Assembly: GCA_964642795.1 (NCBI GenBank)
Contig: CAZXRQ010000017.1
Location: 1 to 32,763, forward strand
Reading direction: 5' to 3'
DNA: 32,763 nucleotides
Source: JAVVVD01 sp964642795
Lineage (GTDB): Bacteria; Bacillota; Clostridia; Christensenellales; CAG-138
Positions 1-7,976 of the stretch are shown piece by piece. The notes under the pieces are model-generated. The model was not told the DNA's origin, did not search any database, and worked only from the letters and a program-made list of their open reading frames with translations. The translations under genes and the position numbers were made by a program. The stretch's first letter is position 1; every line of letters starts with the position of its first letter.

Positions 1-53
1 TTTAACATTAAGGGCTTCGGCCCTTAATAATCCCGGGGTTTATCGACAGTCTC
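1..53. repeat. right end of a dispersed structured repeat (copy 1, cut by window edge)
   Basis: Bases 1-53 match 8161-8213 almost base for base. Both carry a TTTAAC lead-in, a perfect 9-bp hairpin (7-15 with 20-28), then TAATCCCGGG, a T-rich run, and CGA-AG-CTC. Here the hairpin loop is TTCG closed by C-G, an unusually stable UUCG-type tetraloop; the other copy has TGCG. Only the right end is visible; the rest lies outside the window. It contains no ORF. Confidence 0.75.
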
Positions 54-76
54 AAAGCGGCAATAGCCGCTTTTTT
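54..76. terminator. intrinsic terminator hairpin beside repeat copy 1
   Basis: An 8-bp perfect stem, AAAGCGGC (54-61) with GCCGCTTT (66-73), has loop AATA and is followed by further T residues to 76. It would end a plus-strand gene lying left of the window. On the minus strand it lies about 25 bp beyond the stop of the CPBP protease gene, so it may serve both directions. It occupies the same place relative to the repeat as the hairpin at 8214-8238. Confidence 0.65.
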
Positions 77-101
77 CATTATCCGGCAATTCACACGCCG
101 G

Positions 102-938
102 TCACTTTTTTCCCTTCAGCAGCAGGCGTTTACGGCCGTATTTAGCTATTACCCATACGCACACGCCCCCCAGCGCAAGGCCCGCAAGCAGCGGCGTCAG
201 CGGACTTGAATAGGACATATACGGCGTAACGTAGCTGCCAAACAGATTAAAAGCCATATGGAACGCTATGCTCGCATACAGGCTGCCACAGGTCTCGACC
301 AACAGCGTCATCACCACCGCCAGCGCAAACGCATATATTATCCACAGCAGCGCCCCGTGCATCACAGCAAACAGCGCACATTCCAGCAGCAGCGCCACGA
401 GTACGGACATGCCGGCGCGGAAGCGGCTGTAAACCATGCCGCGGAACACTACTTCCTCAGCCAGCGGCGCGACCACCACCGTTGCAAGCAGTGCAACCAC
501 CGCGTTGCCGCCCTCAAGCGCTTCCGCCGCTACCTCATACTGCTGCATCCAGCTCTCGGGAATAGGCAGCACCTCGAACGCCGCCGTAACCACAAAGCTC
601 AGCGCAACGCCCAGCGCGATACAGGGCCAAAGCCCGCCTATGCTCATGGGGATAAGCTGCAGGTGCTCCTTCACACGCCGCCCGCCTGCACGGATAATAA
701 GCACTATCAGCGCAAGCGTGGCGGAATCCGCAATGAGCGTTACCAAATTGGCACTGCCCAACAGCTGTTCTGTGAGCATCGTCTGTATTGCGGCCATATC
801 CAGCCCATACCATGCGCCGCTGTATGCGCTGAACAGCGCACATGCTATCGTATATAGCACGGACACGAGCAGCTGCAGCCCAAAAAACAGCAGCACATAC
901 AGCATACCCTTTATCAGCGCTAAGAAAAACCTTTTCAA
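102..938 (-). CDS. CPBP-family intramembrane metalloprotease
   Basis: This is a 278-residue polytopic membrane protein of the CPBP (CAAX protease and bacteriocin-processing, ABI) family. Members are intramembrane metalloproteases or of unproven activity, acting in type II CAAX processing, bacteriocin maturation or immunity. The family motifs are visible: E161-E162-x3-R166 (PLAEEVVFRG), a histidine in LFAVMHG (H194), and the H227-x3-N231 motif near the C-terminus, giving the expected metal ligands and catalytic Glu. Hydrophobic segments fill residues about 1-35, 65-83, 105-125, 145-160 and 178-235. The start is TTG at 936-938, chosen because GGAGG lies 7 bases upstream. It is transcribed alone, divergent from psuK. 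The substrate cannot be told from context. Confidence 0.88.
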   Translation of the reverse strand: MKRFFLALIKGMLYVLLFFGLQLLVSVLYTIACALFSAYSGAWYGLDMAAIQTMLTEQLLGSANLVTLIADSATLALIVLIIRAGGRRVKEHLQLIPMSIGGLWPCIALGVALSFVVTAAFEVLPIPESWMQQYEVAAEALEGGNAVVALLATVVVAPLAEEVVFRGMVYSRFRAGMSVLVALLLECALFAVMHGALLWIIYAFALAVVMTLLVETCGSLYASIAFHMAFNLFGSYVTPYMSYSSPLTPLLAGLALGGVCVWVIAKYGRKRLLLKGKK

Positions 939-983
939 AAGAACACCTCCGGCGCGGCGCGCTATATCGTGTGCCGCGCTAAT

Positions 984-1012
984 ATCGTATTACATCCTGC
1001 CGCCGCGCGCAA
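984..1012 (-). promoter_or_regulatory. candidate sigma-A promoter of the CPBP protease gene
   Basis: Read on the minus strand: TTGCGC (1007-1012), 17-bp spacer, TACGAT (984-989), about 46 bp upstream of the TTG start. Both hexamers are imperfect, so this is only a candidate. Confidence 0.4.
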
Positions 1013-1032
1013 GCCCGGAAACATAAATGCTG

Positions 1033-1059
1033 TTGCATCCGCCAAAGGTATGATATAAT
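1033..1059 (+). promoter_or_regulatory. extended -10 promoter of psuK-psuG
   Basis: TATAAT lies at 1054-1059, preceded by TGA, giving a TGN extended -10. A weak TTGCAT (1033-1038) lies 15 bp upstream. The ATG of psuK begins 8 bases after the -10 and no Shine-Dalgarno intervenes, so the transcript would start at or next to the AUG. Confidence 0.65.
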
Positions 1060-1067
1060 TCCAGCAT

Positions 1068-1949
1068 ATGAACATAATCGTGATAGGCAGCATCAATACC
1101 GACGTTATCGGCACGCCCCTCTCGCCGCTGACACTGCGGGATTCCAATATTGGCCGCGTGACCTTGCGCGCCGGCGGCGTGGGACGGAACATCGCTGAAA
1201 ACCTTGTGCGGCTGGGCGCTGACGTACAGCTCATCACCGCGCTGGGCACGGACGGCTTCTCGTCAGGGCTGCGCGCGCATTGCGCAGCGCACGGCGTCGG
1301 GCTGGACTACGCGCCCACAACCGGAGATAGCTGCGGCGTATACCTGTGTGTAAATGACGAAGCCGGCGATATGTTTGTGGCGCTCAACGATATGCGCATA
1401 ATGGACGCGCTTACCCCCGAGCTTGTCGACATGGACGCGCTCAACGCATCAGACGGCGTAGTGCTGGATGCTAACCTGCCGATCCCCACGCTGGAATACG
1501 TTGCAAGCAGCTGTACCGCGCCGTTGTTTGCAGACCCGGTATCCGTCGCAAAGGCGGAAAGGCTTTCTGGTATACTGCCCCGTCTTACCGCCATAAAACC
1601 CAACCTCTACGAAGCACGGCTGCTCACCGGCTGCGACATGCCTGAGGATTGTGCGAAGGAGCTGGTACAGCTTGGCGTTTCCCGCGCGTATGTATCGCTG
1701 GGAGCGGAGGGTATGGCATGGGCGGACGGCTTTGGCGCGGGCAAGCTGCCAGCGTTTGAGCGCACGCCGGTATGCACCACCGGCGCGGGAGATTCGGCCA
1801 CTGCCGCGCTTTGTGTAGGACAGCTTCGCGGTCTGGATGCGCTATCCTGCGCGGCCGCCGCATGCCGTGCCGCCGCGCTCACCATAATGAGCCAGGACGC
1901 CGTAAGCGAGGAGCTCACGGCTGGTATATTCAAAACGAAACGGATGTGA
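1068..1949 (+). CDS. psuK: PfkB-family carbohydrate kinase, probable pseudouridine kinase
   Basis: This 293-residue ribokinase/PfkB-fold enzyme probably phosphorylates pseudouridine to pseudouridine 5'-phosphate in the cytoplasm. It has the N-terminal beta strand NIIVIGSINTDV, the first PfkB signature around AGGVGRNIAENLVRLG (35-50), KPN with a following Glu (177-182), and the second signature TTGAGDSATAAL with catalytic Asp242 in GAGD. The psuK assignment rests on the family plus the next gene, psuG, 4 bases downstream; PfkB kinases are hard to tell apart by sequence alone. The ATG fits the family N-terminus exactly, yet it has no Shine-Dalgarno and lies 8 bases from a -10 element. Confidence 0.85.
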   Translation: MNIIVIGSINTDVIGTPLSPLTLRDSNIGRVTLRAGGVGRNIAENLVRLGADVQLITALGTDGFSSGLRAHCAAHGVGLDYAPTTGDSCGVYLCVNDEAGDMFVALNDMRIMDALTPELVDMDALNASDGVVLDANLPIPTLEYVASSCTAPLFADPVSVAKAERLSGILPRLTAIKPNLYEARLLTGCDMPEDCAKELVQLGVSRAYVSLGAEGMAWADGFGAGKLPAFERTPVCTTGAGDSATAALCVGQLRGLDALSCAAAACRAAALTIMSQDAVSEELTAGIFKTKRM

Positions 1950-1953
1950 AAAC

Positions 1954-2859
1954 ATGAGCCACCTGCAAATCAGTGAAGAAGTAAAGGCTGCGCTATCCGC
2001 GGGCAAGCCCGTGATCGCGCTGGAGAGCACCATAATATCCCACGGTATGCCCTATCCGCAAAACGTGGAAACCGCGCTGGAATGTGAGCGCATCGCCCGC
2101 GAAAACGGCGCCGTACCCGCCACCTGCGCCATACTCGCAGGCAGGCTTTGCGCCGGGCTTACACGCGAACAGCTTGAATACCTTGGCCGCGCAGGACAAG
2201 GCGTAGCCAAGGCCAGCCGCCGCGACATCCCCGTGCTGGTCGCAAAAAAGGCTGACGGCGCGACCACCGTCGCCGCAACGATGATAATTGCACAGCTTGC
2301 CGGCATACGCGTATTCGCCACCGGAGGCATAGGCGGAGTGCACCGCGGCGCCGAAGCCACCATGGACATATCTGCGGATCTTGAGGAGCTGGCTCACACC
2401 GGCGTGGCCGTGGTGTGCGCAGGCGCCAAGAGCATACTCGACCTTGGCCTTACGCTGGAATACCTTGAAACGCATGGCGTACCCGTGATAGGCTGCGGCA
2501 CCGACGAGCTGCCCGCCTTCTTCACGCGGCACAGCGGCTTTAAGGTGGACTGCCGTATGGACGCCCCCGAGGAGATAGCCGCCGCGATATGCGCACAGCG
2601 CGAGCTGGGGTTTTCCGGCGGAATGCTCATAGCAAACCCCATACCCGAGGAATACTCCATGGATAAAGCCTACATCGACGGCGTGATCGATACGGCTATA
2701 AACCAGGCAAAGGCGCAGGGCATACACGGCAAGGCCATAACACCGTTTTTGCTCGCCGCTGTGAATGACGCCACCGGAGGAAACAGCCTCAAAGCCAACA
2801 TACAGCTTGTTTACAACAACGTACGTCTTGCGTCGCGCATAGCCGCGGCGGTCAAATAA
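1954..2859 (+). CDS. psuG: pseudouridine-5'-phosphate glycosidase
   Basis: This 301-residue enzyme reversibly cleaves the C-C glycosidic bond of pseudouridine 5'-phosphate to uracil and ribose 5-phosphate, feeding RNA-derived pseudouridine into pyrimidine and pentose pools. Length and motifs fit PsuG throughout: ALESTIISHGMPYPQN (22-37), VAKASRRD, TGGIGGVHRGAEATMDIS (123-140), the catalytic-lysine motif CAGAKSILD (Lys159), GTDELPAFF, and a C-terminal TGGNSLKANI. It forms a two-gene operon with psuK (4-base gap). The start ATG has only a weak upstream purine stretch, consistent with translational coupling to psuK. Confidence 0.95.
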   Translation: MSHLQISEEVKAALSAGKPVIALESTIISHGMPYPQNVETALECERIARENGAVPATCAILAGRLCAGLTREQLEYLGRAGQGVAKASRRDIPVLVAKKADGATTVAATMIIAQLAGIRVFATGGIGGVHRGAEATMDISADLEELAHTGVAVVCAGAKSILDLGLTLEYLETHGVPVIGCGTDELPAFFTRHSGFKVDCRMDAPEEIAAAICAQRELGFSGGMLIANPIPEEYSMDKAYIDGVIDTAINQAKAQGIHGKAITPFLLAAVNDATGGNSLKANIQLVYNNVRLASRIAAAVK

Positions 2860-2881
2860 CATATAACTCAAGGGGGAAATT

Positions 2882-3472
2882 ATGTACCAGCATTCCAACG
2901 AAAACCACAGCTTTAACTCCATCAAGGACCTTCTGCTCGTGTTGGCGATAGTGCTGTTCATCGTATTCATGCGGCGGATAACCACGCTGTTTTCCAGCAT
3001 ACCCTTTGGCGGCATACTCAACCTGGCACTGCTGCTGGCACTGGTTGCCGCATGTTACTGGATATACAGGCAACGGCTTTGCACCTACCGCTACACCATA
3101 TTCTTCGAGCAGCCTCCCGAGGGCGAGCTGGATGAATACGGCGAACAGGCCACCCAGCCTTATCCTCTGGGCACCATATTGTTCGACCGGATGGTATCCA
3201 GCAAGGGCAAGCTGTACGAGGGCGTGAACGCGCACGATTTTGTTGCGCTGATACCTCCCGGCAAAAAATACGAGGAAAAGATCAGCTTCTTTAACTACGC
3301 AAAGCTCACCGTATACCCCATAAAGACCGCTCACACGTTGGTATTTCGACGCAAGGGCAAGCTGTACGGCATATATTTCTCCCCCAAGCCGGAGATGATC
3401 GAGTGTATGCACAAGTGCCCGCTTTTGGATCTTTCCAGCTACGACAGCCAAATGGCGGCAGATGCCGAGTAA
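2882..3472 (+). CDS. uncharacterised membrane protein with two N-terminal transmembrane helices
   Basis: I do not recognise this 196-residue protein. Two hydrophobic segments lie at about residues 16-35 and 42-62, joined by a short basic, serine-containing turn (MRRITTLFSSIP). A cytoplasmic-looking soluble part of about 130 residues follows, rich in aromatic and beta-type residues, with LFDRM, IPPGKKYEEKISFFNY and FSPKPEMIECMHKCPLLD. The start ATG follows AAGGGGGAAATT, a good ribosome-binding site. Its last 11 bases overlap the next gene, the decarboxylase-like enzyme, so the two are probably translationally coupled. No function is assigned. Confidence 0.75.
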   Translation: MYQHSNENHSFNSIKDLLLVLAIVLFIVFMRRITTLFSSIPFGGILNLALLLALVAACYWIYRQRLCTYRYTIFFEQPPEGELDEYGEQATQPYPLGTILFDRMVSSKGKLYEGVNAHDFVALIPPGKKYEEKISFFNYAKLTVYPIKTAHTLVFRRKGKLYGIYFSPKPEMIECMHKCPLLDLSSYDSQMAADAE

Positions 3473-4844
3473 CGATAAACACATAAAAACGCTCCCTCAG
3501 GCGCTTAACGAATATTTGCATAAAGGGCCTGCGCGCTTTCATATGCCCGGCCACAAGGGGCGCGGCATGGGCGAGTTTTCCGCCGCCGCAGCCTGGGATG
3601 TGACCGAGCTTTCCTTTAGCGACGATCTGTACGCTCCGGAGGGCGCCATCGCGCTTACCGAGGCGGCCTACGCCCGCGTATATCAGGCGCGGCAGGCGTT
3701 TTTATCCGTAAACGGAAGCTCAGCCTGCGTATGCGCCATGCTGCTCGCGCTGGGCGAGCACAGGCGCGTGCTGCTTGCGCGGGACTGTCACCGCAGCGCA
3801 GTAAACGGCGTTGCGCTCGCTGGGCACGAGGCGGCTTTCGTATATCCCCGTCCGGACGGGCTGGTAGCGGCCGCCGACATATCTGCCGCGCTGGACGCGC
3901 GTCCCGCCGACGCCGTGATGATAGTAAGCCCGGATTACTACGGCCGCTGCGCACATGTATCCGCCATCGCGGAGGTCTGCCACAGCCGCGGCGCGCTGCT
4001 GCTTGTGGACTGTGCGCACGGAGCGCATTTCCCGTTTTCAAAGGAGCTTCCCGACCTACCGGCAGAATATGCGGATATGTGGTGCGTGAGCTGTCACAAG
4101 ACGCTTGCGGCGTTTACTCAGAGCGCCGTGCTGTTTTCCGGCGTATGCTGCCCGCTCTCCGATATGCAAATACGGAATGCGCTGCGCATGATGCAGTCCA
4201 GCAGCCCGTCGTATCTGCTTATGGCCGGACTGGACTGGGCGCTGCACAGCGTTTCTGGCTGGGACGGGCATATAAAGCGCATTACCGCCTTCAAATCGGC
4301 CGCGGCCTCCATCAACGGAATAAGCGTATATGCGCAGGAGGGCGACGGCGTGTTTTGCGCGGATCCCGCGCGCGTAGTGCTGGACGTATCCGGCCGCGGC
4401 ATAAGCGGCCGCGCCGCCTACGATGTGCTGGAAGCGCACGGCGTGGTAGCCGAGATGGCGGATGAACGCCGCGTCGTGTTCATCACCTCCCCAGAGGATC
4501 CGGACGAATGGTACGACAGGGCGCTATATGCGCTTACCGCACTGCCCTACGGCACACATATACCTCCCGCTTCTCTGCCGCTGCCCCCGCAGGGCGAAGC
4601 CTGCATGAGCATACGCGCGGCGGTCTTTTCCACATGGAAGCCCGTGCCGCTGCCCGATTGCACCGGAAGAATTTGCGCAGCCCCGTGCGGCGCGTACCCG
4701 CCCGGCACTGCTGCACTTATGCCGGGAGAACGCATAACCCAAGCGGCGGCTGCATATCTTGCCGCAAAGGCAGATAGCGGCATACCTCTTTTTGGCATGG
4801 TGGACGGCAGCATACCTTGCACAGATGGCAAAAACGATATATAA
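3462..4844 (+). CDS. Orn/Lys/Arg decarboxylase-family PLP enzyme (YaaO-like)
   Basis: This 460-residue fold-type I PLP enzyme belongs to the Orn/Lys/Arg decarboxylase major-domain family, like B. subtilis YaaO/SpeA. It probably decarboxylates a basic amino acid; which one is not visible. Motifs are RFHMPGHKGRG near the N-terminus, NGSSACVCAML (84-94), His110 that would stack on PLP, VSPDYYG, Asp183 in LVDCAHGAHF that would bind the pyridine nitrogen, and the Schiff-base lysine K213 in VSCHKTL. The C-terminal domain has the family pattern CGAYPPGTAALMPGE. It overlaps the upstream gene by 11 bases. In Bacillus the yaaO gene likewise precedes darA, holB and ricT, so the position is conserved. 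A decarboxylase making polyamines would fit the putrescine aminotransferase 4 kb away, but this link is inference. Confidence 0.85.
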   Translation: MPSNDKHIKTLPQALNEYLHKGPARFHMPGHKGRGMGEFSAAAAWDVTELSFSDDLYAPEGAIALTEAAYARVYQARQAFLSVNGSSACVCAMLLALGEHRRVLLARDCHRSAVNGVALAGHEAAFVYPRPDGLVAAADISAALDARPADAVMIVSPDYYGRCAHVSAIAEVCHSRGALLLVDCAHGAHFPFSKELPDLPAEYADMWCVSCHKTLAAFTQSAVLFSGVCCPLSDMQIRNALRMMQSSSPSYLLMAGLDWALHSVSGWDGHIKRITAFKSAAASINGISVYAQEGDGVFCADPARVVLDVSGRGISGRAAYDVLEAHGVVAEMADERRVVFITSPEDPDEWYDRALYALTALPYGTHIPPASLPLPPQGEACMSIRAAVFSTWKPVPLPDCTGRICAAPCGAYPPGTAALMPGERITQAAAAYLAAKADSGIPLFGMVDGSIPCTDGKNDI

Positions 4845-4845
4845 T
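4817..4845 (+). promoter_or_regulatory. sigma-A promoter inside the decarboxylase gene end, for HAD-darA-holB-ricT
   Basis: TTGCAC (4817-4822), 17-bp spacer, TATAAT (4840-4845). The -10 straddles the stop of the upstream gene. The HAD gene ATG at 4855 is 9 bases downstream with no Shine-Dalgarno, so the leader would be at most a few bases long. Confidence 0.7.
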
Positions 4846-4854
4846 AACCATATT

Positions 4855-5499
4855 ATGAGATACGATACAATACTGTTTGACTTTGACGGCACGCTCAACG
4901 AATCCGGCCCCACCATTTTTGCGGCGACTCGCGCAATGATGGCCGAACTGAACATCCCGGACGTTCCGGATTCCACCATTCGCCGTATAGTCGGGCCGCC
5001 TCTATGGACCAGCTTTTCTGAGGTGATAGGCATTGATACGGCGCTTGTTCCCAAGGCAGTCGAGGTTTTCCGTGAAAAGGCCAAGACGTGCGGTTTAGAA
5101 TACATGAAGCCCTTCGACGGCATACTCGACCTGCTAAGCGATCTGCAGGCTGCAAAGCGCGTAGTCGGCGTAGTCACCGCCAAGATGCAGGCAACCGCCG
5201 CTGAGCAGATCGAAACATACGGATATAAGCCGTATGTAGACTATGTTAAGGGCGGATTGCCGAGCGGGACCAGCGATAAAGCGGACCTGTTGGCTCAGGC
5301 CTGCGCCGATCTAAACGTTGATAAGGCCCGCACCGTTATGGTGGGCGACCGCTGCTACGACCTTGAGGCCGCCAACGCCGTGGGCGTACCCTGTATAGGG
5401 GTACTGTACGGCTATGGCAGCAGGGAGGAGCTTTCCGCCTATAATCCGGCCTTTATTGCCGCTACCGTCGCTGAACTAAGAAGCATACTGCTGTCCTAA
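4855..5499 (+). CDS. HAD-superfamily hydrolase, phosphoglycolate phosphatase-like
   Basis: This is a 214-residue cytoplasmic HAD subfamily IA phosphatase. Motif I is DFDGT with nucleophile Asp9 and acid/base Asp11, motif II is the Thr of VGVVTAK, motif III is the Lys of SGTSDKADLL, and motif IV is VGDRCYDLEAA. The insert after motif I (GPTIFAATRAMM, then IVGPPLWTSF) is the helical cap typical of phosphoglycolate/pyrophosphatase-type members. The start at 4855 is preferred over in-frame codons at 4759 because the family N-terminus MRYDTILFDFDGTL begins here. In Bacillus the gene between yaaO and darA is tmk; here this phosphatase takes that place. The substrate is unknown. Confidence 0.88.
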   Translation: MRYDTILFDFDGTLNESGPTIFAATRAMMAELNIPDVPDSTIRRIVGPPLWTSFSEVIGIDTALVPKAVEVFREKAKTCGLEYMKPFDGILDLLSDLQAAKRVVGVVTAKMQATAAEQIETYGYKPYVDYVKGGLPSGTSDKADLLAQACADLNVDKARTVMVGDRCYDLEAANAVGVPCIGVLYGYGSREELSAYNPAFIAATVAELRSILLS

Positions 5500-5533
5500 C
5501 AGTAGCCAAACTATATTTTATGAGGTGACCGAT

Positions 5534-5860
5534 ATGAAGCTCGTATTCGCCATAATTCAGAATGACGACGCCAAGGGCCTTGTGCGCGAGCTTACGGCGC
5601 ACAGGATAAGCGTTACGCGCATATCCAGTACCGGCGGTTTTTTGCACGGCGGCAACACCACCTTGATGATAGGCGTTGAGAAGGAGATGCTGGATGAGGC
5701 TCTGGAAATAATACGCCAAAAGTCCTCCACCCGCCGGGAGTTTATGGTGGTGCCATCCTCCATGCCCGGCTATATCGACAATTCCCCCACGCCGGTACAG
5801 GTCACATTAGGCGGCGCTACGGTTTTCGTCGTGGATGTTGAGGCTAATTACAGATACTGA
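5534..5860 (+). CDS. darA: cyclic-di-AMP receptor, PII-like
   Basis: This 108-residue PII-like trimeric signal protein (DarA/PstA/YaaQ family) binds cyclic di-AMP in the cytoplasm of Firmicutes. The N-terminus MKLVFAIIQNDDAKGLVREL and the following TRISSTGGFLHGGNTTLMIGVE are near-diagnostic; the TGGF/GNTTL loop contacts the nucleotide in the known structures. The start is ATG 5534 with AGGTG 6 bases upstream; an earlier in-frame GTG at 5525 lies within the Shine-Dalgarno and is rejected. The TGA stop overlaps the ATG of holB by one base. The darA-holB-ricT order matches Bacillus except that yaaR is absent. The downstream partner of DarA remains poorly known in general. Confidence 0.95.
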   Translation: MKLVFAIIQNDDAKGLVRELTAHRISVTRISSTGGFLHGGNTTLMIGVEKEMLDEALEIIRQKSSTRREFMVVPSSMPGYIDNSPTPVQVTLGGATVFVVDVEANYRY

Positions 5861-6750
5861 TGGACCCTAAGCAGCAGCTCTATGATGCCATAATCCGTGG
5901 CCGCGCGCCTCACGCGGTGTTTTTGGATTGTGCGGACGCACCGCTTACGACCAGCACGGTACGCAGAGCTGCCGCGCTGTTTTGTTTTGGCGCGCCGGAT
6001 ATGGACAGGCTTGCCGCGTTCCCGGACTATTATGAGCTGGACGAGCCCATAATTAAAATCGACGCCATACGCGAGCTTACGGGCGCGCTGCACAACCGCC
6101 CGTTTGCAGAAGGCGGCCGCGCCGTAGCCATACTCGGCGCACACCGCATGAATGAAAACGCGCAGAATGCACTATTGAAGTCCCTGGAGGAGCCGCCGCC
6201 GCGCACGCTGTTTCTTCTTTGCGGCAACCGCAGCGGACTGCTGCCCACGATATGCTCACGCTGTCAAACGCTGCACATGGCGGCCTCTCAAAGTGAGTTG
6301 ATCTCATACCTCTCCGCTTTGGGCGCTTCTCCGCGCGAAGCCGAGCTGTACGCCGCGCAGGGCGTCAGTATGCAGCGCGCTGAAAGGCTGTATAAGGACG
6401 CCGAATACCGCGACCTGCGCAAAAGCGCGCAAGATGCGATGTATGCCGCGCTAAGCGGAGGTACTCCTTTTAACACGGTAAAGGGGCTTGCGTCCAACGC
6501 GCAGGATGCGATGGAGTTCATGCTGGATCTCGTTGGCGAGCTGATTGTTTGCCGCGAAACAGGTTCTTCATCCGGCTGGTCCGAGCCGGAGCGGATACGC
6601 AAGCTATGCGCGCGCTTTACAAGCGGGCAGTTAAACGATATCATAGCATTAACGGTGGACGCCATGCGGCGTTTTAGCGTTGCCCGGCAGGGAAGCGCAG
6701 CGCTGGACTGGCTGTTTGCCGGCATAACGAAGACGGTATTGGAGGCTTAA
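5860..6750 (+). CDS. holB: DNA polymerase III delta' subunit
   Basis: This 296-residue protein is the clamp-loader delta' subunit (AAA+ fold, ATPase-inactive), part of the complex that loads the beta sliding clamp. The most recognisable part is MNENAQNALLKSLEEPPPRTLFLL (about 91-114), followed by the sensor motif TICSRCQTLHM with the SRC triplet. The N-terminal region that in many delta' proteins keeps a P-loop-like sequence and four zinc-binding cysteines is degenerate here (HAVFLDCADAPLTTSTVRRA) and the zinc cysteines are missing. It is translationally coupled to darA by a one-base overlap, with ricT 7 bases downstream. Confidence 0.9.
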   Translation: MDPKQQLYDAIIRGRAPHAVFLDCADAPLTTSTVRRAAALFCFGAPDMDRLAAFPDYYELDEPIIKIDAIRELTGALHNRPFAEGGRAVAILGAHRMNENAQNALLKSLEEPPPRTLFLLCGNRSGLLPTICSRCQTLHMAASQSELISYLSALGASPREAELYAAQGVSMQRAERLYKDAEYRDLRKSAQDAMYAALSGGTPFNTVKGLASNAQDAMEFMLDLVGELIVCRETGSSSGWSEPERIRKLCARFTSGQLNDIIALTVDAMRRFSVARQGSAALDWLFAGITKTVLEA

Positions 6751-6757
6751 CATACAC

Positions 6758-7681
6758 ATGAAAACGGTAATAAGCGTCAGATTCAAAGAGGGCGGCAAGT
6801 CCTACTACTTTTCCCCGGGAAATAATGAGGTCGCGGAGGGCGACGGCGTGATAGTCGAGACCGCGCGCGGCGTGGAATTCGCCGATGTTGTCGCCGGCGT
6901 GCATGACATTGACGACGCGCAGGTGTTCGTGCCTCTAAAGGAGATACAGCGAGTGGCCACGCAGGCCGACCGCGAGGCACGGGATAAAAACCGCGCCAAG
7001 GAAAAGGACGCCTTTGATATCTGCTGCAAAAAAATACTTGAACATAAGCTGGATATGAAGCTGGTGGACGTGGAATACTCTTTTAACGGCAGCAAGGTGG
7101 TGTTTTACTTCACGGCGGACGGGCGTGTGGATTTCCGTGAGCTGGTAAAGGATCTCGCGGGGATATTCAAGACCCGTATTGAACTTAGACAGATAGGCGT
7201 ACGCGACGAGGCCAAAATGCTGGGCGGGCTTGGCTCCTGCGGCCGTCCCGTGTGCTGCCAGGCGTTCCTTGCGGACTTCCAGCCCGTATCCATCAAGATG
7301 GCCAAGGAGCAAAACCTTTCGCTTTCACCCACCAAGATAAGCGGGCTGTGCGGCAGGCTCATGTGTTGCCTTAAATATGAGCAGGATGCATACGAGGTGA
7401 TGCGCAAGCAAATGCCGCGGGTGGGCCGCGAGGTGCAGGCTCCCGATGGCGAGGGCGTGGTACTGGAAAACAACATCATAACCGAGCGTACCCGCGTAAA
7501 AATACTTTTACCCGACGGTACGCTGGACGTGCGGGAGTATCCCTTCCGCGAGCTATCCATGAACGGCCGCCGCTTCGGCACCCCGCACCCTACTCCCCAG
7601 CCCCCCGCAGGCGGCGACAGCAGCCCAAAGGCGACCCTCGCAGCGTCTGAGGCAGAGCCGCCGGAGAGCGGCAACGATTAG
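6758..7681 (+). CDS. ricT: PSP1-domain protein RicT (YaaT)
   Basis: This 307-residue PSP1-family protein is orthologous to B. subtilis RicT/YaaT. With RicA and RicF it forms the Y-complex that binds [4Fe-4S] clusters and stimulates RNase Y-dependent mRNA processing; in Bacillus it also affects sporulation and competence. The N-terminus carries the PSP1 beta-barrel start (VISVRFKEGGKSYYF). The conserved cysteines are C161, C166 and C167 (GSCGRPVCCQAF) and C198, C203 and C204 (GLCGRLMCCLKYE), the candidate cluster ligands. The last 40 residues are Pro/Ala/Ser-rich and probably disordered. It is the last gene of the operon; a Shine-Dalgarno GGAGG lies 12 bases upstream of the ATG. Confidence 0.93.
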   Translation: MKTVISVRFKEGGKSYYFSPGNNEVAEGDGVIVETARGVEFADVVAGVHDIDDAQVFVPLKEIQRVATQADREARDKNRAKEKDAFDICCKKILEHKLDMKLVDVEYSFNGSKVVFYFTADGRVDFRELVKDLAGIFKTRIELRQIGVRDEAKMLGGLGSCGRPVCCQAFLADFQPVSIKMAKEQNLSLSPTKISGLCGRLMCCLKYEQDAYEVMRKQMPRVGREVQAPDGEGVVLENNIITERTRVKILLPDGTLDVREYPFRELSMNGRRFGTPHPTPQPPAGGDSSPKATLAASEAEPPESGND

Positions 7682-7683
7682 AG

Positions 7684-7711
7684 TTGATTTTTTTGTATTT
7701 CATGTTATAAT
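7684..7711 (+). promoter_or_regulatory. sigma-A promoter of the ferredoxin gene
   Basis: TTGATT (7684-7689), 16-bp spacer, TATAAT (7706-7711) with an upstream TGT giving an extended -10. The ribosome-binding site GGAGG is at 7730-7734 before the ATG at 7743. Confidence 0.75.
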
Positions 7712-7742
7712 ACGACTGACTAATAATACGGAGGTAACTATA

Positions 7743-7913
7743 ATGGCTTATATCATTACGGATGCTTGCATCAGCTGCGGCGCGTGTGAGGCGGACTGTC
7801 CCGTCGGCGCCATCTCTCAGGGCGACGAGCGCTACGTCATAGACCCCAACGCCTGCATAGAGTGCGGCGCGTGCGAGTCCACCTGCCCCGTCGGCGCTCC
7901 CAAGGCCGAGTAA
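7743..7913 (+). CDS. 2[4Fe-4S] ferredoxin
   Basis: This 56-residue clostridial-type ferredoxin is a small soluble electron carrier with two [4Fe-4S] clusters. Two mirror motifs are complete: CISCGACEADCPVG and CIECGACESTCPVG, each C-x2-C-x2-C-x3-CP. The length is standard for the family. It has its own promoter, a strong Shine-Dalgarno and a downstream terminator, so it is a monocistronic, probably highly expressed gene. It could supply electrons to radical SAM or oxidoreductase proteins nearby, but nothing in the sequence ties it to one partner. Confidence 0.96.
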   Translation: MAYIITDACISCGACEADCPVGAISQGDERYVIDPNACIECGACESTCPVGAPKAE

Positions 7914-7931
7914 AGCAAATCAACATCAACG

Positions 7932-7955
7932 GGAGCCTTCCTGCAGGAAGGCTCC
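7932..7955 (+). terminator. intrinsic terminator of the ferredoxin gene
   Basis: A perfect 10-bp stem, GGAGCCTTCC (7932-7941) with GGAAGGCTCC (7946-7955), has loop TGCA and is followed by TGTTCTGT. The U-tract is weak, but the stem is strong and lies 18 bases after the stop. Confidence 0.7.
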
Positions 7956-7976
7956 TGTTCTGTATGCGCGCATAAA

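Noticed and set aside
1993..3021. 342-residue open frame on the minus strand opposite psuG
   Set aside because: It mirrors psuG and the next gene in a biased frame; psuG itself is certain from motifs.
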